Shown piece by piece: positions 7,782 to 13,900 of a stretch of 14,654 bases of DNA (position 1 is its first letter; each line of letters starts with the position of its first letter). The translations under genes and the position numbers were made by a program. The notes under the pieces were generated by a model that did not search any database, had not been told where the DNA came from, and saw only the letters and a list, made by a program, of their open reading frames with translations. The stretch is from the NCBI GenBank assembly GCA_002389055.1, contig DGNT01000090.1:10808-25461 (forward strand), in the 5' to 3' direction. Source of the stretch: Alcanivorax sp. UBA4485 (GTDB taxonomy: Bacteria > Pseudomonadota > Gammaproteobacteria > Pseudomonadales > Alcanivoracaceae).

Positions 7782-8498
7782 TCAGGCGCCCAGGTAGTAC
7801 AGCCGGTTGTTTTCGAAGGCGCGGCCGTTCTCCGGGCGGAAGTTCAGGCAGTAGTCGTCCGCCGTCACCGGGTCCGCCTTGAGCATTTCCACGTGCACCG
7901 GTTTCTTCGGGTAGTCGGTGGCCGGGTTGAGCGGGTGCGGGCAGGTGTGCATCACCACCAGCGTTTCCATCTCGAAGCGCAGCGTGACTTGCGCGCGGGC
8001 TTTCGCCGCCGAGGGATCGAAGAACATCTTGCCGTCGTCGTCGGTGGCCACCTTGCTGAACAGGTTGAGGTTGGCGGCCAGGTCCCGTTCGGTGAGGCCG
8101 TACTTGGCAAGTTCGGTGAGGAAACTGGTGTGGCCGCTCAGATACCAGTCGTTGTGGTGGTCCTGGTAGCGGTGCTCGCCGTACTTCTCTTTCACTTGTT
8201 CCGGGTGCAGGTTGCCGCACACGGTGTCGTGCCAGCCGAAGCTGTCCTCGACGATGGAGGCGAACACCCGGCCCATGTCCGAGTACAGGCAATTGCCTTT
8301 GGTGAGCTTGAAGGTGTGCTGGCCCTTGAGGCTGTCCGGGGCGTTGTAGCGCTCCAGCTTTTCCTCCGGGTTATAGAACAGCATGCCCACGTTGGCGCCG
8401 CCTTCCACGTCGGTGAGACGCAGGGCGGTGCCGCGCCGCATCCGGAAGGACCAGTGCGCGCCGCCGGGCAGGGTGTATTGGTAGAGCGGGGTTTGCAT
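7782..8498 (-). CDS. Urea carboxylase-associated protein 2 (DUF1989), carboxyguanidine deiminase subunit (CgdAB)
   Basis: This 238-residue DUF1989 protein partners with the downstream UAAP1; together they deiminate carboxyguanidine. Motifs seen are DVEGGANVGMLFYNP (30-44), FGWHDTVCG with His90, Asp91 and Cys94, and VMHTCPHPLNP with His184, Cys186 and His188. The Cys/His set is the expected metal-type site of the family. The sequence keeps both histidines of the last motif, unlike UAAP1, so this is the better candidate for the catalytic subunit (inference). It starts at 8498 with GAGGAG upstream and sits 37 bases after the ABC ATPase gene. The order permease, ATPase, UAAP2, UAAP1, carboxylase is the common one for riboswitch-controlled guanidine operons. 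Confidence 0.92.
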   Translation of the reverse strand: MQTPLYQYTLPGGAHWSFRMRRGTALRLTDVEGGANVGMLFYNPEEKLERYNAPDSLKGQHTFKLTKGNCLYSDMGRVFASIVEDSFGWHDTVCGNLHPEQVKEKYGEHRYQDHHNDWYLSGHTSFLTELAKYGLTERDLAANLNLFSKVATDDDGKMFFDPSAAKARAQVTLRFEMETLVVMHTCPHPLNPATDYPKKPVHVEMLKADPVTADDYCLNFRPENGRAFENNRLYYLGA

Positions 8499-8535
8499 GG
8501 GGTTGCTCCTCGTTCTCTGGTTACGGGGATCGGTA

Positions 8536-9321
8536 TCAGGCGCCCAGCACCCGGGCGGTGGAATCCACGCTCTGGGTGATCGACTGCAGGGTGCCTTTGT
8601 CGCTGTTGCCTACCGGCAGGTCGTAGGTGATGCGGGCGCCGTAGCTGCCGGGGGTCTGAGGGTCCAGCCGTTCCTTGTCGAACACCCACATGCGGGTGCC
8701 GAGGAAAAAGCCCTCCGCCAGGTCGTGGGTGATCATGAATACGGTCAGGTCCTGTTTGCGCCACAGGTCCAGCACCAGCTCGTGCATGTCCCGGCGGATG
8801 CCCGGGTCCAGGGCGCCGAAGGGCTCGTCCAGCAGCAGAATGCGTGGCTTCTTGATCAGCGCCTGGGCCAGCGCCAGGCGCTGCTGCATGCCGCCGGACA
8901 GCTCATGGGGGTATTTGCTCAGCGCGTGATCCAACCCCACGGAGGCGAGCATTTCCTCGGCCTGTTCGCGCAGCGCCCGGCGTTTGCCGCCGAACACACG
9001 GCCCAGCCAGCGGCTGCTCGCCAGTTCGCCGGCGAGCATCACGTTGTCCACGGCGGTGAGGTGGGGCAGCACGGAATAGCGCTGAAACACGATGCCCCGG
9101 GTTTCATCCGGTTCGTCGGGGATCGGCTTGCCGTCCAGCAGCAGTTCGCCGCGGGTGGGGCTTTCGGTGCCCAGCATCATCTTCAGGAAGGTGGTCTTGC
9201 CGCAGCCGGAGGCGCCCACCACGGTGACGAATTCGCCTTCCTCGACGCTGGCGTTCAGGCGCTCCAGGACCACGTCCTGGCCGTATTCCTTCCAAAGATT
9301 CTTGATCTCGATGGCAGCCAT
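8536..9321 (-). CDS. ABC transporter ATP-binding protein (SsuB/TauB type), guanidine operon
   Basis: This 261-residue ATPase energises the permease encoded just before it. Walker A is GASGCGKT (36-43), the signature is LSGGMQQR (141-148), Walker B is ILLLDEPFGALD (161-172), and the switch His is in MITHD. It belongs to the nitrate/sulfonate/taurine subfamily, and the genomic context assigns it to guanidine or a related nitrogen compound. The start is ATG 9321 with AAGGAGA upstream, only 10 bases from the permease stop. The same frame is open for 35 codons more, but that part overlaps the permease and looks non-coding (Ser/Pro/Arg-rich). The C-terminal 40 residues beyond the core are a family extension with no motif I recognise. 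Confidence 0.93.
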   Translation of the reverse strand: MAAIEIKNLWKEYGQDVVLERLNASVEEGEFVTVVGASGCGKTTFLKMMLGTESPTRGELLLDGKPIPDEPDETRGIVFQRYSVLPHLTAVDNVMLAGELASSRWLGRVFGGKRRALREQAEEMLASVGLDHALSKYPHELSGGMQQRLALAQALIKKPRILLLDEPFGALDPGIRRDMHELVLDLWRKQDLTVFMITHDLAEGFFLGTRMWVFDKERLDPQTPGSYGARITYDLPVGNSDKGTLQSITQSVDSTARVLGA

Positions 9322-9331
9322 GTCGGTCTCC

Positions 9332-10147
9332 TTATTGCGCGCCGTGGAACCAGGGGTAACGCCACTGGGAATAGCGTTTGAGCGCGAAGTCGAGGGCGAA
9401 CGCCAGGAAGGTGATCCAGGCCACATAGGGCAGGATCACGTCCATGGCGAGGTAGCGGCGCACCAGAAAGATGCGATAGCCGAGACCTTCGGTGGCGGCG
9501 ATCGCCTCGGCGGCGATCAGGAACAGCCAGGCGGAGCCCAGCGACAGGCGCACGGAACTGAGCAGGCGCGGCATGATCTGCGGCCACACCAGCCGGGTGA
9601 TGATCTGCCAGGTGTTGGCGCCCAGGGTCTGCATCTTGATGATCTGCTCGGTGGGAATTTCTTCCGCCCGCTGCTGCAGGTCGCGGATCAGGAAGGGGGT
9701 GATGCCGATGATGATCAGCATCACCTTGGCCAGCTCACCCAGCCCGAAAATAATGAACAGGATCGGCAGAATCGCCAGCGGCGGCACCAGCGACATGCCG
9801 GTGACCAGCGGCGAAATACCGGCCCGGAACAACGGCAGCGACCCGGTGGCGATGCCCACCACCAGCCCGATCATCGCGCTGATCACCACGCCGATGGCGA
9901 GCCGTTGCAGGCTGGCCAGGGTGTCCACCAGCAGGGTGTATTCGCCGCTGCGTTTGCTGGGTTCGAAGGCCATGCGTTCGATGGCTTCGGAGAAGCTGCT
10001 CAGGGAGGGCAGGAGTTTATCGTTGGGGTTCGCGTCCAGGCGCGCGTCGGAGGCGACCAGGTACAACACCGCCAGGATGACGAAGGGCAGCAGGCCCAAG
10101 GCCCAGCGGCCCACCGGACCGGCCTGGCGGTTGATCAGTTTCTTCAT
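9332..10147 (-). CDS. ABC transporter permease (SsuC/TauC type), guanidine operon
   Basis: This 271-residue inner-membrane protein has about six predicted membrane segments (near 15-32, 80-101, 112-135, 140-155, 202-218 and 236-255). The cytoplasmic coupling loop lies around 162-192 (EIPTEQIIKMQTLGANTWQIITRLVWP). It would form the channel of an importer with the ATPase downstream. The start is ATG 10147 with a very strong AAGGAGGT eight bases away. An in-frame TTG 36 bases upstream is rejected because the Shine-Dalgarno would then lie inside the gene. It is the first gene after the guanidine-I riboswitch. Clusters of this kind usually put a periplasmic binding protein here first; none is present, so the importer must borrow one from elsewhere. 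Confidence 0.92.
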   Translation of the reverse strand: MKKLINRQAGPVGRWALGLLPFVILAVLYLVASDARLDANPNDKLLPSLSSFSEAIERMAFEPSKRSGEYTLLVDTLASLQRLAIGVVISAMIGLVVGIATGSLPLFRAGISPLVTGMSLVPPLAILPILFIIFGLGELAKVMLIIIGITPFLIRDLQQRAEEIPTEQIIKMQTLGANTWQIITRLVWPQIMPRLLSSVRLSLGSAWLFLIAAEAIAATEGLGYRIFLVRRYLAMDVILPYVAWITFLAFALDFALKRYSQWRYPWFHGAQ

Positions 10148-10149
10148 GG

Positions 10150-10157
10150 CGACCTCC
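10150..10157 (-). promoter_or_regulatory. Permease Shine-Dalgarno, predicted to be masked by the aptamer P2 arm
   Basis: GGAGGTCG just before the permease ATG can pair over eight positions (one G-U) with CGACCTTC at 10257-10250. That arm forms the 5' side of riboswitch helix P2. With guanidine bound, P2 forms and the ribosome site is free; without it, the arm could pair with the ribosome site. The complementarity is seen in the sequence; the switching model is inference. Confidence 0.45.
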
Positions 10158-10161
10158 TTGG

Positions 10162-10200
10162 TTACAGGCGATGAGGAATCCAATGACAGGGCGTCATCAT
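10162..10200 (-). CDS. Possible 12-residue leader peptide between riboswitch and permease
   Basis: The last conserved bases of the aptamer (GGGAGGAC) act as a plausible Shine-Dalgarno for two tandem ATGs at 10200 and 10197. The frame reads MMTPCHWIPHRL and stops at 10162-10164, 14 bases before the permease ATG. Spacing to the second ATG is five bases, which is workable. Translation through this frame would open the region around the permease ribosome site. It could instead be chance, or all that remains of a deleted binding-protein gene start. No homology can be judged at this length. Confidence 0.25.
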   Translation of the reverse strand: MMTPCHWIPHRL

Positions 10201-10202
10201 GT

Positions 10203-10310
10203 CCTCCCGGGCTTTTGTCCCGCCGTGTAACCTTCCCGGCGCACCGGGCGAAGGTCGATCACTCTCGGACCAGACATCGGCGGCGCCGACCGGAACCCTA
10301 GTGATCCATT
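10203..10310 (-). promoter_or_regulatory. Guanidine-I riboswitch (ykkC subtype 1)
   Basis: Read on the minus strand, all signature blocks of the guanidine-I aptamer appear in order. These are CTAGGGTTCCG (10301-10291), GGTCCGAGAG (10271-10262), ACACGG (10228-10223) and GGGACAAAAGCCCGGGAG to 10205. P1 is a perfect 7-bp helix (GATCACT 10306-10300 with AGTGATC 10263-10257). P2 is ACCTTC/GAAGGT (10255-10250 with 10235-10230) capped by a CCCGG/CCGGG stem. P3 is the CGGG-ACAAAAG-CCCG hairpin (10222-10208). In this class, guanidine binding turns genes on. It controls the permease-to-carboxylase operon. No U-tract terminator follows, so control of translation is more likely. Confidence 0.95.
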
Positions 10311-10369
10311 GATAGCAAATTGTCGAGTCGTGATGGCAACACCGGCCATTCGATTCCTGACTGTTATAC

Positions 10370-10385
10370 AGCAAAACCGATGCCA
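10370..10385 (-). promoter_or_regulatory. Sigma-54 (RpoN) promoter of the guanidine operon
   Basis: On the minus strand TGGCATCGGTTTTGCT matches the -24/-12 consensus TGGCAC-G-N4-TTGCW, with the invariant GG and GC at exactly the right spacing and only two mismatches (T and C for C and G at positions 6 and 7). Transcription would start near 10359, about 50 bases before riboswitch P1. A weak IHF-like site (AAACAGTACCTTG, 10405-10393) adjoins it. Sigma-54 control fits a nitrogen-scavenging operon. Confidence 0.75.
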
Positions 10386-10461
10386 GGATGGCCAAGGTAC
10401 TGTTTTGCAAGGGCTGGCCCCTGGGAGCGGGGTACAGCGGGCTCTTTTTGGGGCAGGTGGG

Positions 10462-10478
10462 TGCGCTTTATTGGTGCT
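10462..10478 (-). promoter_or_regulatory. NtrC-like enhancer binding site
   Basis: The 17-base plus-strand word TGCGCTTTATTGGTGCT closely follows the NtrC consensus TGCACYA-N3-TRGTGCA: the right half TGGTGC is perfect and the left half keeps TGC-C. It lies about 105-120 bases upstream of the predicted sigma-54 start, the usual enhancer distance. NtrC would activate under nitrogen limitation. Confidence 0.65.
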
Positions 10479-10501
10479 CGGCGCCCCAGGGTGGGGCGCC
10501 G
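10479..10501 (-). terminator. Strong GC hairpin after the dienelactone hydrolase gene
   Basis: A 9-bp perfect stem (CGGCGCCCC with GGGGCGCCG, 5-base loop) lies 8 bases beyond the hydrolase stop and abuts the NtrC-like site. No U-run follows on either strand, so it is an imperfect intrinsic terminator at best. It would insulate the guanidine operon from transcription arriving from the upstream minus-strand genes. Confidence 0.45.
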
Positions 10502-10509
10502 GGGAGGGT

Positions 10510-11283
10510 TCAGGGTTGTTCGATGAAATCCATCAGGGCTTCCCAGCTCACCAGGTCGGCCTGTTTGTCGTAGGCCAGCGGCAGCTCGAACCGCTTGCCG
10601 GTGTCGTCCGCCTTGGGGTTGGTGAAACCGTGCTGGACGCCCGGAAAGCTGAGCAGCTGGAATTGGGCGCCGGCCTGGGTGAGTTCTTCGACCAGGGCGC
10701 TCACCTGGTCCGCCGGTACCATCGGGTCGGCCTGGCCGGTGGCCACCAGCACGCGGGCCTGGATGTCCCCTTCGCCGGCGCGCTGGTTGGTGCCCAGGGT
10801 GCCGTGGAAACTGGCCGCGCCGGCCAGATCGTTACCCTTGCGGGCCTGTTCCAGCACCACGCCGCCGCCGAAGCAGTAACCCACGGCGAAAATGCGGGCG
10901 TCGTCCACGTACTGCTGATCACGCAGTATGGTTTTGGCGGCGTTGAAGCGCGCGGTGAGCTTTTCCGGTTCCGACAGCGCCTGCTGCATGAACGCCTTGG
11001 CGTCCTTGGGGTGGCTGGCCACCTGACCTTCGCCGTACATGTCCACCGCCAGGGCCACATAGCCCTCCTCGGCGAGCAGACGGGCGCGGTTACGGGCGTA
11101 GTCGTTCAGGCCCCACCATTCGTGCACCACGATCACGCCGGCGGTGGTGCGGTCGAGATCGTCGTCCATGAAGAGCACGCCCTTGCCCAGGCCGCCGGGC
11201 AGCTTCACTGTTTTTTCCACCACGTCCGCGATGGCGATACCGCTCAGCATCAGCAGGCCCAGCACAATACTCAGTCGTTTCAT
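10510..11283 (-). CDS. Dienelactone hydrolase family protein, exported
   Basis: This is a 257-residue alpha/beta hydrolase of the DLH family. The N-terminus is a signal peptide (hydrophobic 5-18, cleavage probably near Ala19), so it acts in the periplasm. The triad uses cysteine as the family does: GYCFGGG with Cys137, Asp186 (GQADPMVP) and His218 (VQHGF). VHEWWGLN (53-60) is the usual family motif. The natural substrate is unknown; periplasmic DLH paralogues are common and are rarely part of catechol pathways. The start at 11283 has AAGGAAG upstream; an extension to 11325 in the same frame has no support. It follows the basic small protein by 29 bases and is likely the last gene of that operon. 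Confidence 0.9.
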   Translation of the reverse strand: MKRLSIVLGLLMLSGIAIADVVEKTVKLPGGLGKGVLFMDDDLDRTTAGVIVVHEWWGLNDYARNRARLLAEEGYVALAVDMYGEGQVASHPKDAKAFMQQALSEPEKLTARFNAAKTILRDQQYVDDARIFAVGYCFGGGVVLEQARKGNDLAGAASFHGTLGTNQRAGEGDIQARVLVATGQADPMVPADQVSALVEELTQAGAQFQLLSFPGVQHGFTNPKADDTGKRFELPLAYDKQADLVSWEALMDFIEQP

Positions 11284-11312
11284 GGTCGCTTCCTTCTTGG
11301 TTGATCGGGGTT

Positions 11313-11627
11313 TCACTCGTCCCACACCCAGCGCAGGGGTTCGCCGAAATCGTCGTAGATCAGTTTACGCCGTGGCCGGCGCTTGTGCGTGGGCCGGGTG
11401 GTTTTGCGTTTGCGGGCGTCGATCGCCGCCACCACCTCCGAGATGTCCGTGCGGGTGGCGGGCGGCGCCTGGGAAAACGGGAAGGCACGACGGCCCTGCG
11501 GCTGCGCCGGGTCGTTGCCGGAAACACCGTGCGGCACTTCCTTAATGCGCCCGCCGTGGGAGAGAAAACGCTCCATGTCCCGTTTCAGGCGCCGGCGCTG
11601 CTGTTCCTTACTGTTGCGGACTTTCAT
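11313..11627 (-). CDS. Small basic protein with SutA-like helix motif, function unknown
   Basis: This 104-residue, strongly basic protein starts MKVRNSKEQQRRR, carries RDMERFLSHGGRIKEVPHGVSG in the first third, and ends with a basic stretch (ARKRKTTRPTHKRRPRRK, about 71-88) and an aromatic tail. The segment MERFLSHGGRIKEV looks like the conserved core of SutA, a small RNA-polymerase-associated protein of Pseudomonas; this is a resemblance noted by eye only. Neither possible start (ATG 11627 or ATG 11663, 12 residues longer) has a good ribosome site. I preferred the one where the charged conserved region begins. It lies between a membrane-protein gene and the dienelactone hydrolase on the same strand. 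Nucleic-acid contact is plausible from the charge. Confidence 0.7.
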   Translation of the reverse strand: MKVRNSKEQQRRRLKRDMERFLSHGGRIKEVPHGVSGNDPAQPQGRRAFPFSQAPPATRTDISEVVAAIDARKRKTTRPTHKRRPRRKLIYDDFGEPLRWVWDE

Positions 11628-11700
11628 CGGATCGGGGGGATCGGGCAAGTAGCCAACCACCATAGCAGTGCCGGGCAGGGGCGAGAAGACACCTGGCCGG

Positions 11701-12102
11701 TTACAGGCCCTTACCGAGCGTCTCCGACGGTGCCGGGGTGTCGCCGGCGCGCAGCGGGTTGCAGTTCTTGATCACCACCTTGCCTTCCAGCACGTTACCC
11801 CGTGAATACTCCTGGAAGATGCAGCGGTTGGTCTCCGGATCGTAATTCTCGATCCACAGATTGTCGCCCTTCCAGGTGGCCGCCACGTGCTGATGGCCTT
11901 CTTCCACCGTCACGTTCATGGTGCCGCCGAGACGCTTGACGAAAATCTGCTCCAGCCAAAAATAGTAGAGCAGGGTGCTTAGCAGCCAGATCACCACGGC
12001 GGTGATGAGCGCCGGTTTCCACTTGCCCATGCGGACGCCGATGCCGAACAGGGCCAGGAAGATAGCGGCCGCCACCAGCAGCCAATACAGGTAGGTGATC
12101 AT
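11701..12102 (-). CDS. Hypothetical inner-membrane protein with two transmembrane segments
   Basis: This is a 133-residue protein with two hydrophobic helices (about 5-23 and 31-50) joined by a short basic turn (RMGKWK). A soluble C-terminal domain of about 80 residues follows. Two cysteines in the domain (Cys94 and Cys114) could form a disulfide if it faces the periplasm. The turn is positive, so the positive-inside rule places both N- and C-termini outside. I do not recognise the family. The start at 12102 has TAAGGAG seven bases upstream and is convincing. It is the first gene of a minus-strand trio and is divergent from the GIY-YIG gene. Confidence 0.8.
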   Translation of the reverse strand: MITYLYWLLVAAAIFLALFGIGVRMGKWKPALITAVVIWLLSTLLYYFWLEQIFVKRLGGTMNVTVEEGHQHVAATWKGDNLWIENYDPETNRCIFQEYSRGNVLEGKVVIKNCNPLRAGDTPAPSETLGKGL

Positions 12103-12154
12103 GCGAAGCTCCTTATTTCAGGCTATTGTTGTTGCGATGCGAAGATACCCGATG

Positions 12155-12160
12155 ATCATA
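12155..12160 (-). promoter_or_regulatory. Candidate extended -10 promoter for the membrane-protein operon
   Basis: On the minus strand TTGCTATGAT holds an extended -10 (TG-C-TATGAT, five of six against TATAAT). No good -35 lies 17 bases upstream, which extended -10 promoters tolerate. The start point would be near 12147, about 45 bases before the ATG at 12102. It is one side of an 87-base divergent intergenic region. Confidence 0.35.
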
Positions 12161-12189
12161 GCAACTCACCGGAAAACAGGTGTAAAACC

Positions 12190-12537
12190 GTGAAACAGAG
12201 CACGGCAGCGCCGCCCGGTGACTGGTGGGTGTACATGCTGCGCTGCGCCGACGGCTCCCTGTACACCGGCGTCACCACCGACGTGCTGCGCCGCTGGCAG
12301 GAACATAATGACGGCCCGCGCGGTGCCCGTTACACCCGTGCCCGGCGGCCGGTGGCCCTGGTAATGTGCGTGGCGGTGCCCGGCCGGGCCGCCGCCGGCC
12401 GGCTGGAAGTGCGCCTTAAGGCCCTGTCCCGCGTGCGTAAGGAAAAACTGATTCAGGCGGTCACCGGGGTTTCGGTTGCTAATCCACCGGGGAATTGCTT
12501 GACTGCGTCCACCTCTGAATTGGAGAACCCGGAATGA
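12190..12537 (+). CDS. GIY-YIG nuclease superfamily protein (YhbQ/UPF0213-like)
   Basis: This 115-residue protein carries a single GIY-YIG domain. VYMLRCADGSLYTGVT (14-29) supplies Tyr15 and Tyr25, RRWQEHN (34-40) the Arg/His segment, and Glu73 the metal-binding acid. Stand-alone proteins of this size are common in bacteria; some bind or nick DNA, and most are uncharacterised. About 25 residues after the domain (from 91) have no recognisable motif. The start is a GTG at 12190 after AGGTG. An ATG further in at 12235 would remove part of the domain, so it is rejected. The stop overlaps the LemA start (ATGA at 12534-12537), an odd coupling of a nuclease-like gene with a membrane operon. Confidence 0.87.
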   Translation: MKQSTAAPPGDWWVYMLRCADGSLYTGVTTDVLRRWQEHNDGPRGARYTRARRPVALVMCVAVPGRAAAGRLEVRLKALSRVRKEKLIQAVTGVSVANPPGNCLTASTSELENPE

Positions 12538-13124
12538 ACGTTTGGCGTGCTTTCATGCTGATGTGGCTGGCCGTGTCGCTCGCCGGCTGCGGCATCAACA
12601 ATATCCCCACCTATGACGAGCAGGTGAAGGCGGCCTGGTCCCAGGTGCAGAACCAGTACCAGCGCCGCGCCGACCTGGTGCCCAATCTGGTCAACACCGT
12701 GCAGGGCTTCGCCGACCAGGAGCGCGAAGTGCTGGTGGAGGTCACCGAGGCCCGCTCCAAGGTGGGCTCCATTCAAATGGACGAGAGTATTCTCGACGAC
12801 CCGCAGAAATTCCAGCAGTTCGAACAGGCGCAGAGCCAGCTCGGTTCCGCCCTGCAGCGCCTGATGGTGGTGGTTGAGCGCTACCCGGACCTGAAATCCA
12901 ACCAGAACTTCCTGACCCTGCAGGCCCAGCTGGAAGGCACTGAGAACCGCATCGCGGTGGCGCGCCGGGATTACATCCAGGCGGTGCAGCAGTACAACAC
13001 CGAGATCCGGACCTTCCCGGGCCGCCTCTGGCACAGCGTGCTGTACAGCGAGCTGGAACAGCGCGAAAACTTCGAAGCCACTACGGAGAACGCCGACCAG
13101 GCGCCCTCCGTTAACTTCGAATGA
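12534..13124 (+). CDS. LemA family lipoprotein
   Basis: This is a 196-residue LemA protein. The N-terminus is a lipoprotein signal with lipobox LAGC (Cys19). Position +2 of the mature protein is Gly, not Asp, so outer-membrane sorting is possible. The body has the family's long helices: YDEQVKAAWSQVQNQYQRR (about 27-45), DLVPNLVNTV, and a later NQNFLTLQAQLEGTENRIAVARRDY stretch that is the strongest LemA signature. The molecular role of LemA is unclear; the gene nearly always travels with TPM-domain genes, as here. Both ends overlap neighbours by ATGA, so the four plus-strand genes are translated together. Confidence 0.95.
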   Translation: MNVWRAFMLMWLAVSLAGCGINNIPTYDEQVKAAWSQVQNQYQRRADLVPNLVNTVQGFADQEREVLVEVTEARSKVGSIQMDESILDDPQKFQQFEQAQSQLGSALQRLMVVVERYPDLKSNQNFLTLQAQLEGTENRIAVARRDYIQAVQQYNTEIRTFPGRLWHSVLYSELEQRENFEATTENADQAPSVNFE

Positions 13125-13900
13125 ATACCGCGCTGACCCCTAACCGTCTCGGCGCCGCGCTTCGGCTCGGCGCCCTGCTGATGCTGGCGGCGCTGGCGCT
13201 TCCGGTCTCGGCCGCTCCGGACTTCCCGGAACTCACCGGCCGGGTGGTGGATAACGCCGAGCTGCTGACCCCGGCCCAGGAACAGGCGCTCACCGAGCGA
13301 CTGGCCGCCGAAGAGCAGCAAAGCTCCAACCAGATCGTGGTGGTCACCCTGGCGGACCTGCAGGGCTATGACATCGCCGATTACGGCGTGCGCCTGGGCC
13401 GGGAATGGGGCATCGGCCAGGAAGGCACCGACAACGGCGCCCTGCTGCTCATTGCACCCAACGACCGCCGGGTGCGTATCGAAGTGGGCTACGGGTTGGA
13501 AGGCGCGCTCACCGACGCCACCTCCTCCAGCATCATCCGCAACGATATCCAGCCCGCCTTCCGGCAAGGGGATTTCGCCGGCGGCATCAACGCGGCCCTG
13601 ACCTCGATCTTCGCCGCCATCCAGGGCGAGTACCAGGCCCCGGCCGGCGGCGACGCCGACCGTAAAGAGGCCTCCAGCCTGCAGGCGCTGCTCTACCTGA
13701 TCGGCCTGGTGGTGTTCACCTTCTTCCTGTCGTTCGGTGGCCTGGGCCGCAAAGGCGGCCGCCGCGGCGCCGCCGGCCTGATGTTCCTGCCCATGGGCAT
13801 GGGTGGCTTCGGCGGCGGAGGCGGCGGTGGTTTCGGTGGCGGCGGCTTCGGCGGCGGCGGTGGTGGTTTCGGAGGCGGTGGCGCCTCGGGAGGTTGGTAA
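13121..13900 (+). CDS. TPM domain protein with Gly-rich tail (YgcG family)
   Basis: This 259-residue membrane protein has a signal peptide (hydrophobic 12-29, cleavage near Ala31), a periplasmic TPM domain (about 38-165), one transmembrane segment (about 189-206) and a tail of glycines (227-258). TPM features include VVDNAELLT, QIVVVTL and the GYGLEGALTDA segment (123-133). TPM domains have been linked to phosphatase activity in plants and to membrane quality control in bacteria; the role here is not known. The Gly-Phe tail is normal for the family. It overlaps lemA at the start (ATGA) and the next TPM gene at the stop (TAATG). Confidence 0.95.
   Translation: MNTALTPNRLGAALRLGALLMLAALALPVSAAPDFPELTGRVVDNAELLTPAQEQALTERLAAEEQQSSNQIVVVTLADLQGYDIADYGVRLGREWGIGQEGTDNGALLLIAPNDRRVRIEVGYGLEGALTDATSSSIIRNDIQPAFRQGDFAGGINAALTSIFAAIQGEYQAPAGGDADRKEASSLQALLYLIGLVVFTFFLSFGGLGRKGGRRGAAGLMFLPMGMGGFGGGGGGGFGGGGFGGGGGGFGGGGASGGW

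Noticed and set aside
10424..10460. TGGGAGCGGGG resembling a REP head, and GAGC/GCTC followed by TTTTT as a plus-strand terminator
   Set aside because: Only the first ten bases resemble the repeat and no hairpin 1 or tail follows; the GAGC/GCTC stem has only four pairs with a 12-base loop and no plus-strand gene ends there.
13800..13895. GGC-rich tandem-like repeats at the end of the first TPM gene
   Set aside because: They encode the glycine-rich tail common to this family; not an independent repeat element.
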